A stretch of DNA of 7,801 nucleotides from Clostridia bacterium (lineage in GTDB: Bacteria; Bacillota; Clostridia; Oscillospirales; Acutalibacteraceae). The stretch covers positions 1-7,801 of the forward strand of contig JAFOFS010000269.1 in NCBI GenBank assembly GCA_017387165.1, in the 5' to 3' direction. A program made the position numbers and the translations under genes. The notes beneath the pieces are model-generated. The model ran no database searches. It was given only the letters and a program-made list of their open reading frames with translations, and was not told the origin of the DNA. Position 1 is the first letter of the stretch, and each line of letters begins with the position of its first letter. Positions 1 through 5,830 of the stretch are shown here, piece after piece.

Positions 1-11
1 AAGCGTTTTGC

Positions 12-44
12 GAAAAAAATCGAACAAATGTTTGCGATTTTTTC
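12..44. other. AT-rich imperfect inverted repeat upstream of folC
   Basis: An A-tract arm (12-22, ending ATCG) faces a T-tract arm (35-44, beginning CGAT). The arms pair with one bulged A, and the segment between them contains CAAA/TTTG (25-34). On the plus strand the structure ends in six T residues, so it could be the weak terminator of a gene to the left of the window. It contains too few GC pairs for a confident call and may simply be AT-rich intergenic DNA. Confidence 0.3.
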
Positions 45-60
45 AAAAATGCGTTTTCCC

Positions 61-89
61 TTTACTTTTGCCGGTATATACATTATAAT
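61..89 (+). promoter_or_regulatory. Sigma-A-type promoter of folC
   Basis: A perfect -10 hexamer TATAAT (84-89) lies 17 nt downstream of a TTTACT -35-like hexamer (61-66, four of six consensus bases). Transcription would start near position 96, giving a leader of about 20 nt before the ribosome binding site and ATG at 115. This placement rules out the upstream in-frame ATG at 28 as the folC start. Confidence 0.7.
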
Positions 90-114
90 ATGGACGGAAG
101 GGAGGGGAATGCGT

Positions 115-1308
115 ATGACTTACTCGGAAGCCTTGCGCTATATCGAACGTCTGCACGGGCGCGGCATCTGCCCCGGACTGTCGCGGATGGAAGCGGCGCT
201 GGAGGCCGTCGGGCATCCCGAACGGCAGCTGCGGGTGGTGCACGTTGCCGGTACCAACGGCAAGGGCTCAACCGCGGCAATGATCGCTGCCGTTGCGACC
301 GCCGCCGATTATAAGGTGGGGTTGTACACCTCTCCTGCGGTCACGACGACGGCGGATACCATCACCATCAACGGGCGTCCCATTCCGGAAGAGGCGTTTG
401 CCTCCCTGACCGCGGAGCTTGCCGCGGCGGCAGGGGATCTCACCGAATTCGAATTCGTCACCCTGCTCACCCTCGTCTGGTTTGCTCGGGAACGGGTGGA
501 GCTCGCGGTGATCGAATGCGGTCTCGGCGGCGCCGAGGACGCCACCAACGTCTTCCCTGCTCCCTTATGCGCGGTATTCACCCCCATCTCACTTGACCAC
601 ACCCGTCTGCTCGGGGAAACGGTGGAAGAAATCGCGGCGCAGAAAGCCGGCATCATCAAAGCGCCCTGCGCGGTGGTCAGTTCCCCCGAGCAATCTCCCG
701 AGGCTTTGGGGGTACTTTTTGGTTATGCAGCCGCGCAAGGGCTGACCGTTCGGGTACCGGCAAGCGGCAGACAGGTGCCGCCGCTGGGGATGAGCGGCGC
801 TCATCAGCAAAAAAATGCGCAAACTGCCCTGGAAACGCTGTCCGCGTTATCCGAAAAGGGATTTACCTTTACAGAAGATCAGATTGCAAACGGCTTGGCG
901 CATCTCGCCCTTCCCTGCCGACAGGAGCGTATCCGAGAGCATATTCTGCTGGATGGGGGGCACAATCCGCAGGCGGCGGAGGCTTTGGCCGCGCAAATCA
1001 ACACTTTATGGGGACATACGGGGGTCGTGCTGTTGGTCGGGATGCTGGCGGACAAGGACGTTGCGGCGTACGCACGCATCCTGCAGCCCCACTGCGTAAA
1101 GGTTTTTTGCTGTACACCCGATCATCCCGATCGGGCACTCGCTGCGGCGGCGCTGGCGACCCATTACGATGACGCCGCGATCATCCCCGACATCTCACAA
1201 GCGGTGGTCGCTGCCCGTCAGTACGCCGACACCCATAATCTCCCCCTCATTATCGGCGGTTCGTTCTATCTCGCCGCCGCGGCAAGACGGGTGCTGTGCG
1301 AAAATTGA
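115..1308 (+). CDS. folC: Bifunctional folylpolyglutamate synthase / dihydrofolate synthase (FolC)
   Basis: FolC is an ATP-dependent cytoplasmic Mur-ligase-like enzyme that adds glutamate to dihydropteroate and/or to reduced folates. In the 397-aa product I see the P-loop GTNGKGS (46-52), TEFEFVT (110-116), ECGLGG...DATNV (134-146), LDHTRLLGET (160-169), KAGIIK (177-182, whose first Lys is the family's carbamylated position), HQQKNA (230-235), DGGHN (280-284, C-terminal domain) and GGSFYL (381-386). The start at 115 is chosen because GGAGGGG (101-107) lies 7 nt upstream; an in-frame ATG at 109 is only 1 nt from that site, and the ATG at 28 precedes the promoter. The protein is somewhat shorter than the usual 420-430 aa, mostly from a short segment around residues 190-230. 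Two motif positions differ from the usual form: Ala140 where GLGGR normally has Arg, and PCRQE (267-271) for PGRxE. The family call is secure; which of the two activities it has cannot be read from the sequence. Confidence 0.95.
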   Translation: MTYSEALRYIERLHGRGICPGLSRMEAALEAVGHPERQLRVVHVAGTNGKGSTAAMIAAVATAADYKVGLYTSPAVTTTADTITINGRPIPEEAFASLTAELAAAAGDLTEFEFVTLLTLVWFARERVELAVIECGLGGAEDATNVFPAPLCAVFTPISLDHTRLLGETVEEIAAQKAGIIKAPCAVVSSPEQSPEALGVLFGYAAAQGLTVRVPASGRQVPPLGMSGAHQQKNAQTALETLSALSEKGFTFTEDQIANGLAHLALPCRQERIREHILLDGGHNPQAAEALAAQINTLWGHTGVVLLVGMLADKDVAAYARILQPHCVKVFCCTPDHPDRALAAAALATHYDDAAIIPDISQAVVAARQYADTHNLPLIIGGSFYLAAAARRVLCEN

Positions 1309-1309
1309 A

Positions 1310-1338
1310 TTGACAAATACGGACGAATTTGTTATACT
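1310..1338 (+). promoter_or_regulatory. Strong sigma-A-type promoter of the 376-aa lipoprotein gene
   Basis: A perfect TTGACA (1310-1315) and TATACT (1333-1338) are separated by 17 nt. The -35 hexamer starts two bases after the last base of the folC stop codon (1306-1308), so the gene has its own promoter even though no terminator follows folC. An imperfect inverted repeat fills the spacer and is listed separately. Confidence 0.85.
1311..1334. promoter_or_regulatory. Possible operator: inverted repeat within the lipoprotein promoter
   Basis: TGACAAAT (1311-1318) and ATTTGTTA (1327-1334) form inverted arms matching at seven of eight positions, separated by 8 nt. The dyad covers most of the -35 hexamer, the whole spacer and the first bases of the -10. 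This position suits a repressor site, but the arms are AT-rich and one could arise by chance. No regulator is encoded nearby. Confidence 0.35.
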
Positions 1339-1386
1339 TTTGATAAGAAGCCCTACACACCGTTAAACAAAAAGGAGTGGAAAAAA

Positions 1387-2517
1387 ATGAAAAAATTTTT
1401 AGCGGTACTTTTTGCCATCTGTATGCTGTGCCTGTTGCTGGTCGGTTGCGGCGAAAAGCCGTCTGCCAACGGTGGCGGAAACGACAACGGTAACAGCCAA
1501 GAGGGAAACAATGCTCCCGAAGAAGAGGTTGCCTTATTCAAGGGACCGCTGAAGCAATTGTCAAACGGCGTCGCCGCTTTAGAGGATGCCGAAAATTTCA
1601 CCCTTGAATTATCGGTCGGCGGCACGGCATTTACCGACAGCGCCAGCCTTCCCACCGACGTCATTGCCACGCTTAATGCCGTTGTGGATGCCAAACAAAT
1701 GGCTATTTCGGGCAGCGTTGACCTTGATCCTGCCTTGTTAGGATTGCAGGAGGAGGTCGATATTTCCTTCGGTGTGCTGGATAAAGTCGGTTATGCCAGC
1801 TTGTTCATCCCCTCGCAAGGCGCCAAGCAAACCGTTGGCGTGCGTTGGGAGGATTTGGTGGACTACGCCAATGCAATGGCCGATTTACCGGAAAATGCCG
1901 AGCAAAAGGAACTGCTGGACATCATTCAAAAAGCAATCAAAGATCTGCAAGAAAACACGTTTGATCTTGCCGCTTTCCTGGATAGTATTGAACCGGGAAC
2001 TTCTGAGGAAGCCGCTGAGTATATCAAGCTCGATCAGGTTGTTCCGACCGCCCAAAAGTTGTTTGACTGTCTGGAAAAGGAAGAATGGCTCAAGGCCAAT
2101 CTGGGGATGAACATCAAAAAAGAGGGTAACACCGTTGTCTATACCTTCTCGCCCAAATTGGACAAACTTTACAAGGCAATCCTTGAGGAAGTAAAGCCGG
2201 TCTTCGTCAACGAAAGCGATTATAACGAACTGGTCAGCGAAATGAATGACGCGTTCAAAGATTACGATGAGGACACCTTCAAAGCGGAAATGGAGTTTGC
2301 GATTGTTGACGGTCAGTTCTCCGGTATGCGCGTGGAAATCACCGCAGACGGTGAAAATCTCTTTATGGAATACAAGCTCGGCAAAATGAATGCCAGCACC
2401 GTCAATACGCAGTTACTGAACACAATGAAAGCAGAAGCCGCTATTTATGAATTCCCCGATCCGAGTGAAACGGGCGGTGACGAATTGGTGAGCAGCCGTG
2501 TGGATATGATGGCATAA
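1387..2517 (+). CDS. Membrane-anchored lipoprotein of unknown function
   Basis: The 376-aa product begins with a lipoprotein signal peptide: Lys2-Lys3, a hydrophobic core rich in Leu and Cys, and a lipobox LVGC with the lipidated Cys at residue 21. A Gly/Asn/Ser/Glu-rich tether (about 22-47) follows, then one folded extracytoplasmic region. This alternates beta-strand-like stretches (71-78 and around the KVGYASLFIP segment) with acidic amphipathic helices, and ends in strands (EMEFAIVDGQFSGMRVEI, then LFMEYKLGK). The pattern recalls LolA/LppX-like or DUF6612-like lipoproteins, but I could not match it to a specific family and assign no function. AGGAG (1373-1377) lies 9 nt before the ATG, supporting the start. 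The gene has its own strong promoter and ends 16 nt before a hairpin terminator, so it can be a single-gene transcript, with possible readthrough from folC. By eye its base composition is less GC-rich than folC and dnaE. Confidence 0.85.
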   Translation: MKKFLAVLFAICMLCLLLVGCGEKPSANGGGNDNGNSQEGNNAPEEEVALFKGPLKQLSNGVAALEDAENFTLELSVGGTAFTDSASLPTDVIATLNAVVDAKQMAISGSVDLDPALLGLQEEVDISFGVLDKVGYASLFIPSQGAKQTVGVRWEDLVDYANAMADLPENAEQKELLDIIQKAIKDLQENTFDLAAFLDSIEPGTSEEAAEYIKLDQVVPTAQKLFDCLEKEEWLKANLGMNIKKEGNTVVYTFSPKLDKLYKAILEEVKPVFVNESDYNELVSEMNDAFKDYDEDTFKAEMEFAIVDGQFSGMRVEITADGENLFMEYKLGKMNASTVNTQLLNTMKAEAAIYEFPDPSETGGDELVSSRVDMMA

Positions 2518-2533
2518 CCAAGCGATCACGAAT

Positions 2534-2570
2534 AAAAAAACTCCCGATGCGTGAGCATCGGGAGTTTTTT
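2534..2570. terminator. Bidirectional intrinsic terminator between convergent lipoprotein genes
   Basis: A perfect 10-bp stem, CTCCCGATGC (2541-2550) with GCATCGGGAG (2555-2564), encloses a GTGA tetraloop of the GNRA type. It is flanked by seven A residues (2534-2540) and six T residues (2565-2570), so a U-tract follows the hairpin on both strands. It lies 16 nt after the stop of the plus-strand lipoprotein and about 18 nt after the stop of the minus-strand one. Confidence 0.95.
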
Positions 2571-2582
2571 GGTTTTACGGAA

Positions 2583-3011
2583 TCAATAGACGCCGGGGAA
2601 GTATTCCGGCATCGTGGTGGTGGTCGTTTCGGTGGACTCGGTGGTCGTGGTGGACACGACGCTGGTCACCGGCTCGCCGCCGTCGGTGGTCACGACCGTA
2701 CCGTCATCGGTAGTCACGGTCACGTGACCGGTGGACGCATCCGCGCCGGTACCGGTGGTGTAGCCGAGGGTGGTCGTGGTGGTGGAAGCGGTGGTGGTGG
2801 TAGAAGCAACCTCAAGCTGAATGTTGTCGCCCTCACCGTCGCCTTCGCCCATCCAGTCATCCCAAATGCTGGCAACCGTATCCGGATTCTCATACGGGCT
2901 GGTGGTGGTCGTGGTGGTGGTGCCCACATCCTCGCCGCCGTCGTTGGTCTTACAGGCCACGACCGTCAGCAAAATGCCGAGCACAAAAAACAAAACAAGA
3001 AACTTTTTCAT
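2583..3011 (-). CDS. Small acidic threonine-rich lipoprotein
   Basis: The 142-aa product has a lipoprotein signal peptide (Lys2-Lys3, hydrophobic core 4-18) and a lipobox VVAC with Cys20 as the lipidation site. The predicted mature part is very unusual. By hand count about 39 of 122 residues after Cys20 are Thr, in runs at 31-37, 71-81 (broken by Ala-Ser), 121-124 and 129-133. About 20 residues are Asp or Glu, and after Lys21 there is no Lys or Arg. One less repetitive stretch (38-69) contains two Trp, a GEGDGEGD segment and a possible short helix. The tail ends in MPEYFPGVY. No domain is recognised. A role as a surface stalk or spacer, perhaps O-glycosylated on Thr, is inference from composition. 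The start at 3011 is preferred over an in-frame ATG at 3086 because AAAGGAG (3020-3026) is 8 nt upstream of it and the promoter lies between the two ATGs. The gene ends at the shared terminator. Confidence 0.8.
   Translation of the reverse strand: MKKFLVLFFVLGILLTVVACKTNDGGEDVGTTTTTTTSPYENPDTVASIWDDWMGEGDGEGDNIQLEVASTTTTASTTTTTLGYTTGTGADASTGHVTVTTDDGTVVTTDGGEPVTSVVSTTTTESTETTTTTMPEYFPGVY
2613..2921 (-). repeat. Low-complexity ACN-triplet clusters (poly-Thr coding)
   Basis: Three clusters of threonine codons occur within the small lipoprotein gene, at about 2613-2651, 2769-2801 and 2901-2921. They are mostly ACC and ACG codons, read as GGT/CGT triplets on the plus strand. Such tracts are liable to change length by slippage in multiples of three, which would alter the Thr runs without shifting the frame. 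Confidence 0.7.
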
Positions 3012-3047
3012 CTCTATCTCTCCTTTGAAATTGATCACGTGCAGGTC

Positions 3048-3070
3048 GATCGTACTCATTATACACGATC
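3048..3070. promoter_or_regulatory. Possible operator: inverted repeat flanking the -10 box of the Thr-rich lipoprotein promoter
   Basis: GATCGT (3048-3053) and ACGATC (3065-3070) are perfect 6-bp inverted arms separated by 11 nt. The centre of the dyad falls on the -10 hexamer (3058-3063). This geometry suits a repressor that blocks RNA polymerase. The arms are short, so chance is not excluded, and no regulator gene lies in the window. Confidence 0.4.
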
Positions 3071-3086
3071 CATCGAAAAAATGCAA
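3058..3086 (-). promoter_or_regulatory. Promoter of the Thr-rich lipoprotein gene
   Basis: On the minus strand a perfect TATAAT (3063-3058) lies 17 nt downstream of a weak -35-like TTGCAT (3086-3081). Transcription would start near 3051 and give a leader of about 40 nt. The -35 is just downstream of the GH20 stop codon (3092-3090), and no terminator is evident after the GH20 gene, so readthrough may add to expression. Confidence 0.6.
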
Positions 3087-3089
3087 GTC

Positions 3090-4706
3090 TTACGGGCTGC
3101 AAGCATCGGCACAAGTGGAAATAATCTGCAGATAAGCGTTGAAGCACTCCGGCTTACCTTCCATCTCGTAGTGACCGAGCAGCTGTTTTTCCTCCAGTTC
3201 CTCGATGCAGGGAATGACGCCGTCGAGGTAATCCTGCAGGCGCTCGGCGCAGCTGCGCAGGCGGAGCAGCAGTTGTCCGAAGCGCATCTCCTGCACCTCC
3301 AGACCGAACGCCTTGTTTTCATACAGCCACAGCTTGCGGAACGCGGTGTACACCATTTCCGCATCGGCGATCATCTGCGGGAAATCCACGTCATGCATCT
3401 GCTGCATAGCGGCCTTATCGCCTTTGGCGTACGCTGCGCGCAGGCGGATGCCGAAATCGCACTTGTTGGTCAGCAGGGTGAGCAGCTTGGCCTCAAAATC
3501 GAACAGATAGTCGTACTGACGACCGTTCACCGAAGCGGCAAGGCGCTTGGCGGCCGCCGCATACAGCGGCTTGACCCCATCGTGCATGGTGTAGTCGAAC
3601 AGGCCGAGGAACGGATCGTTAAACAGAATGTACTTGCAGGGGTTGGAGATGGTGATCTCGTCGTTTTGGATGTTACCGGCCTCCAGCTCCATAAATTCCG
3701 CGAAGGAATAGCCGAATTTCTGCTCAAACTTCGCGGCAATATCCTCATGGTCGAAGTTGCCCTCCACCATCTCGGACGCGGCAAACAGCAGCGGCAGGGC
3801 GCTGAAATACGAGCAATCCTTACCGTCGTCACCCCACATGGTGAGGAAGATCTCGTCGATGCCGTTTTCCACGCAGCTGCGCATCGCCGCCTCGGTGGAA
3901 TTCATCGAATAGCGGAGGTTGGGCGCGTAGCCGGTCCAGGTCCAGATACCGCCGGCAAACACCGTCTTGTTGTTGACAAACTGGCGGTGAGCCGCAAACT
4001 GGCGGTTGTAATGCTCAATCTCGGTGGAGTAGTAGTCCCAGTAGACCAGATCCACTCCCTGCGGCACCGCATCGATCACCTCTTGCGGCAAGCCCTTTTC
4101 GACATCGGCATCGTTGCGGTTACCGTGCACGAGATGGAAGAACATATCGCTCCACATCATCGGCTGCAGTCCGTGCTTATCCGCCAGCTCCTTCACCTTA
4201 TTCAGGTGTTCCAGCAAAATCTCGCTGCGGTTGCGGAAGCCGTGTTGCTGAATATAGCGGCCGAAGCCGAGGTAAAACGCCTCGTCCATACCGATATGGA
4301 TGCGGCGGGTGGTGAAGCATTTGGAGAGGGTGGCGAACATGCGGTCGATCAGCTCGTACACGCGAGGGTCGCCCACCAGCAGCACGTCACGGCAATCCAT
4401 ATGCCGGAAAAAGTCCTCCCAGCGAGGCAGGTGACCGAGGTGCGCCAGCACCTGAATGCAGGGAATCAGCTCGACGCCGATGCTTTGGCAGTAGGCGTCC
4501 ATATCCTTCATTTCCTCGATGGTGTAGCGACCACGCATATAACCGAAATACGGCTCACCTTCCACTTCGTAGGTGTCCTCGGTATACAGCTGCAGCATAT
4601 TGTAGCCCATCGATTTGATCAACGCGGCAAATTCTTTCACCTTTTCGGGACGCATCACCGCATTACGGGAGCAATCCAACATAACGCCAAACGTCTTCGG
4701 TTTCAT
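3090..4706 (-). CDS. Cytoplasmic GH20 beta-N-acetylhexosaminidase, GH20C-like
   Basis: This enzyme should remove terminal beta-linked GlcNAc or GalNAc from oligosaccharides. The 538-aa protein shows the GH20 catalytic pair in HIGMDEA (137-143): Asp141 would orient the substrate acetamido group and Glu142 act as acid/base. Other active-site features are MLDCSRN (9-15), YTEDTYEVEG (41-50), MMWSDMFF (183-190), VYWDYY (221-226), IWTWTGY (254-260) and MWGDDG (290-295); the rest is a mostly helical C-terminal region. From memory these motifs closely match streptococcal GH20C, which carries an additional N-terminal domain of about 75 residues. Here the protein starts directly at the catalytic barrel, and only 57 nt separate it from pfkA, leaving no room for that domain. 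There is no signal peptide, so it should act on imported sugars. AGGAG (4716-4720) is 9 nt before the ATG. No promoter is visible in the short gap, so it is probably transcribed from pfkA through the intervening hairpin. The family call is strong; the exact substrate is not known. Confidence 0.9.
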   Translation of the reverse strand: MKPKTFGVMLDCSRNAVMRPEKVKEFAALIKSMGYNMLQLYTEDTYEVEGEPYFGYMRGRYTIEEMKDMDAYCQSIGVELIPCIQVLAHLGHLPRWEDFFRHMDCRDVLLVGDPRVYELIDRMFATLSKCFTTRRIHIGMDEAFYLGFGRYIQQHGFRNRSEILLEHLNKVKELADKHGLQPMMWSDMFFHLVHGNRNDADVEKGLPQEVIDAVPQGVDLVYWDYYSTEIEHYNRQFAAHRQFVNNKTVFAGGIWTWTGYAPNLRYSMNSTEAAMRSCVENGIDEIFLTMWGDDGKDCSYFSALPLLFAASEMVEGNFDHEDIAAKFEQKFGYSFAEFMELEAGNIQNDEITISNPCKYILFNDPFLGLFDYTMHDGVKPLYAAAAKRLAASVNGRQYDYLFDFEAKLLTLLTNKCDFGIRLRAAYAKGDKAAMQQMHDVDFPQMIADAEMVYTAFRKLWLYENKAFGLEVQEMRFGQLLLRLRSCAERLQDYLDGVIPCIEELEEKQLLGHYEMEGKPECFNAYLQIISTCADACSP

Positions 4707-4725
4707 CCTAATCTTCTCCTATGAC

Positions 4726-4755
4726 AAAAGTCCTCTGACAAACTGACAGAGGACT
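4726..4755 (-). terminator. Hairpin between pfkA and the GH20 gene (partial terminator or intercistronic stem-loop)
   Basis: A perfect 9-bp stem, AGTCCTCTG (4729-4737) with CAGAGGACT (4747-4755), has a 9-nt loop. On the minus strand an A-rich stretch precedes it and only four T residues follow (4729-4726). It begins about 8 nt after the pfkA stop and ends about 5 nt before the GH20 ribosome binding site (4720-4716). The short U-tract and lack of promoter space suggest attenuation or 3'-end protection of pfkA mRNA rather than full termination. Read on the plus strand it also ends in a T-rich stretch, but no plus-strand gene ends here. Confidence 0.65.
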
Positions 4756-4763
4756 CTTTATTT

Positions 4764-5732
4764 TTAAATGGAAATTTCCAACGCCATATTGTACAGATCC
4801 ATATCCAGCGTTTTCTTCATTGCCAGCGCATCCTCGATATCAAAGTCGAGAATATCGCCGTTCTGCTCCGCCACGACGCGGTTGGACTTACCCTCCAGCA
4901 GCAGATCGACAGCACGGGAGCCAAGGCGGGAGGCCAGCACGCGGTCAAACAGCGTCGGCGCGCCGCCGCGCTGCACGTGACCGAGGATGGAGGCGCGGCT
5001 GTGGATGCCGGTGCGCTTCTGGATCTCCTTGGCGATCTCCTCGACGCGGCCGATGCCCTCCGCCACAACGATGATAAAATCGTTTTTACCGGTGGCACGA
5101 GCCGACTCGATGCGGCCGATCACGTCACGCTCGAAATCGTATTCCACTTCCGGAAGAACGATGCCGGTAGCACCGACCGCAATGCCGACGTTCAGCGCAA
5201 TATAACCGGCGTGACGACCCATCACTTCGACGACGCTGCAGCGACCGTGGGACGCCATGGTGTCGCGAAGCTTGTCGCACAGATCCATACAGGTGTTGAG
5301 CGCCGTATCGTAGCCGATGGTGTGCTCGCAGCAGGAAATATCGTTGTCGATGGTCGCCGGAATGCCGATGCAGGGGAAGCCGCGACGGGTCAGATCCTGT
5401 GCGCCGCGGAACGAGCCGTCGCCGCCGATGACCACCAGACCCTCGATCTCGTGCTTCAGGCACTGGCTGATCGCCTTTTGCATACCGGCTTCGGTACGGA
5501 ATTCGGGGCTGCGCGCGGAGTACAGCATCGTGCCGCCGCGGTTGATGATATTGGATACGCTGCGGAGGTTCATCGGGCGGATGTCGCCGTTGATAAGACC
5601 GTCGTAGCCGCCGTACACGCCGACCACTTCCATGCCGCGATTTAAGGCCGTACGCACCACCGCGCGGATTGCCGCGTTCATACCGGGGGCATCGCCGCCG
5701 CTGGTGAGTACACCGATTTTCTTAATTGCCAT
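4764..5732 (-). CDS. pfkA: ATP-dependent 6-phosphofructokinase (PfkA)
   Basis: PfkA phosphorylates fructose-6-phosphate to fructose-1,6-bisphosphate, the committed step of glycolysis, normally as a cytoplasmic homotetramer. The 322-aa length is typical of the bacterial allosteric enzyme. Visible motifs are the nucleotide-binding TSGGDAPGMNAAIR (10-23), INRGGT (63-68), GGDGS (103-107), PATIDND (125-131, with Asp129 equivalent to the catalytic Asp127 of E. coli), MGRHAG (171-176) and GHVQRGG (251-257). The Gly in GGDGS, where pyrophosphate-dependent enzymes have Asp, and the absence of Lys in PATIDND indicate ATP as donor. Ala126 replaces the Gly of the usual PGTIDND. Arg23 and Arg27 match the effector-site arginines of the E. 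coli family. A GAGGTG site (5740-5745) is 7 nt before the ATG. The gene follows dnaE, an arrangement common in Clostridia, but has its own promoter. Confidence 0.97.
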   Translation of the reverse strand: MAIKKIGVLTSGGDAPGMNAAIRAVVRTALNRGMEVVGVYGGYDGLINGDIRPMNLRSVSNIINRGGTMLYSARSPEFRTEAGMQKAISQCLKHEIEGLVVIGGDGSFRGAQDLTRRGFPCIGIPATIDNDISCCEHTIGYDTALNTCMDLCDKLRDTMASHGRCSVVEVMGRHAGYIALNVGIAVGATGIVLPEVEYDFERDVIGRIESARATGKNDFIIVVAEGIGRVEEIAKEIQKRTGIHSRASILGHVQRGGAPTLFDRVLASRLGSRAVDLLLEGKSNRVVAEQNGDILDFDIEDALAMKKTLDMDLYNMALEISI

Positions 5733-5768
5733 CTTGATACACCTCTCCTAAGGGTAGCTTTCTGCGAT

Positions 5769-5797
5769 ATTATAGCATTAAATTTTTTTGAATTCAA
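5769..5797 (-). promoter_or_regulatory. Sigma-A-type promoter of pfkA
   Basis: On the minus strand an extended -10, TGCTATAAT (hexamer at 5774-5769), lies 17 nt downstream of TTGAAT (5797-5792, four of six -35 consensus bases). The start site would be near 5762, about 30 nt before the pfkA ATG. The -35 is part of a perfect 10-bp palindrome, TTGAATTCAA (5788-5797), which may be chance. Only a 5-bp hairpin without a U-tract (5818-5830) follows dnaE, so some dnaE readthrough into pfkA is possible. Confidence 0.75.
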
Positions 5798-5830
5798 GGG
5801 GGTCACAGCATTATTCTGCGAATATTTCGC

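Noticed and set aside
28..114. N-terminal extension of FolC from the ATG at 28.
   Set aside because: The promoter (61-89) and ribosome binding site (101-107) lie inside this stretch, and FolC proteins normally begin close to the residue encoded at 115.
2601..2930. GGT/CGT triplet arrays considered as a repeat locus independent of any gene.
   Set aside because: They are threonine codons of the minus-strand lipoprotein, with uneven units and no CRISPR-like repeat-spacer pattern.
3012..3086. N-terminal extension of the Thr-rich lipoprotein from the ATG at 3086.
   Set aside because: It would put a polar segment before the lipoprotein signal peptide, and the promoter and a good ribosome binding site lie within it.
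2547..4724. A 725-codon open frame on the plus strand, antisense to the Thr-rich lipoprotein and GH20 genes.
   Set aside because: It starts inside the terminator stem, has no ribosome binding site, spans two well-supported genes and an intergenic promoter, and encodes a His/Val/Gly-rich composition typical of a frame opposite a GC-rich gene.
4769..4780. A 12-bp palindrome TGGAAATTTCCA at the 3' end of pfkA.
   Set aside because: It encodes conserved-looking C-terminal codons and has no promoter near it; chance is the simplest explanation.
4977..5645. A 222-codon open frame on the plus strand opposite pfkA.
   Set aside because: It is fully antisense to a conserved pfkA and shows no recognisable protein motif or ribosome binding site.
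5818..5830. Short hairpin GCGAA/TTCGC just after the dnaE stop as a terminator.
   Set aside because: It has only 5 bp with a 3-nt loop and no U-tract on the minus strand.
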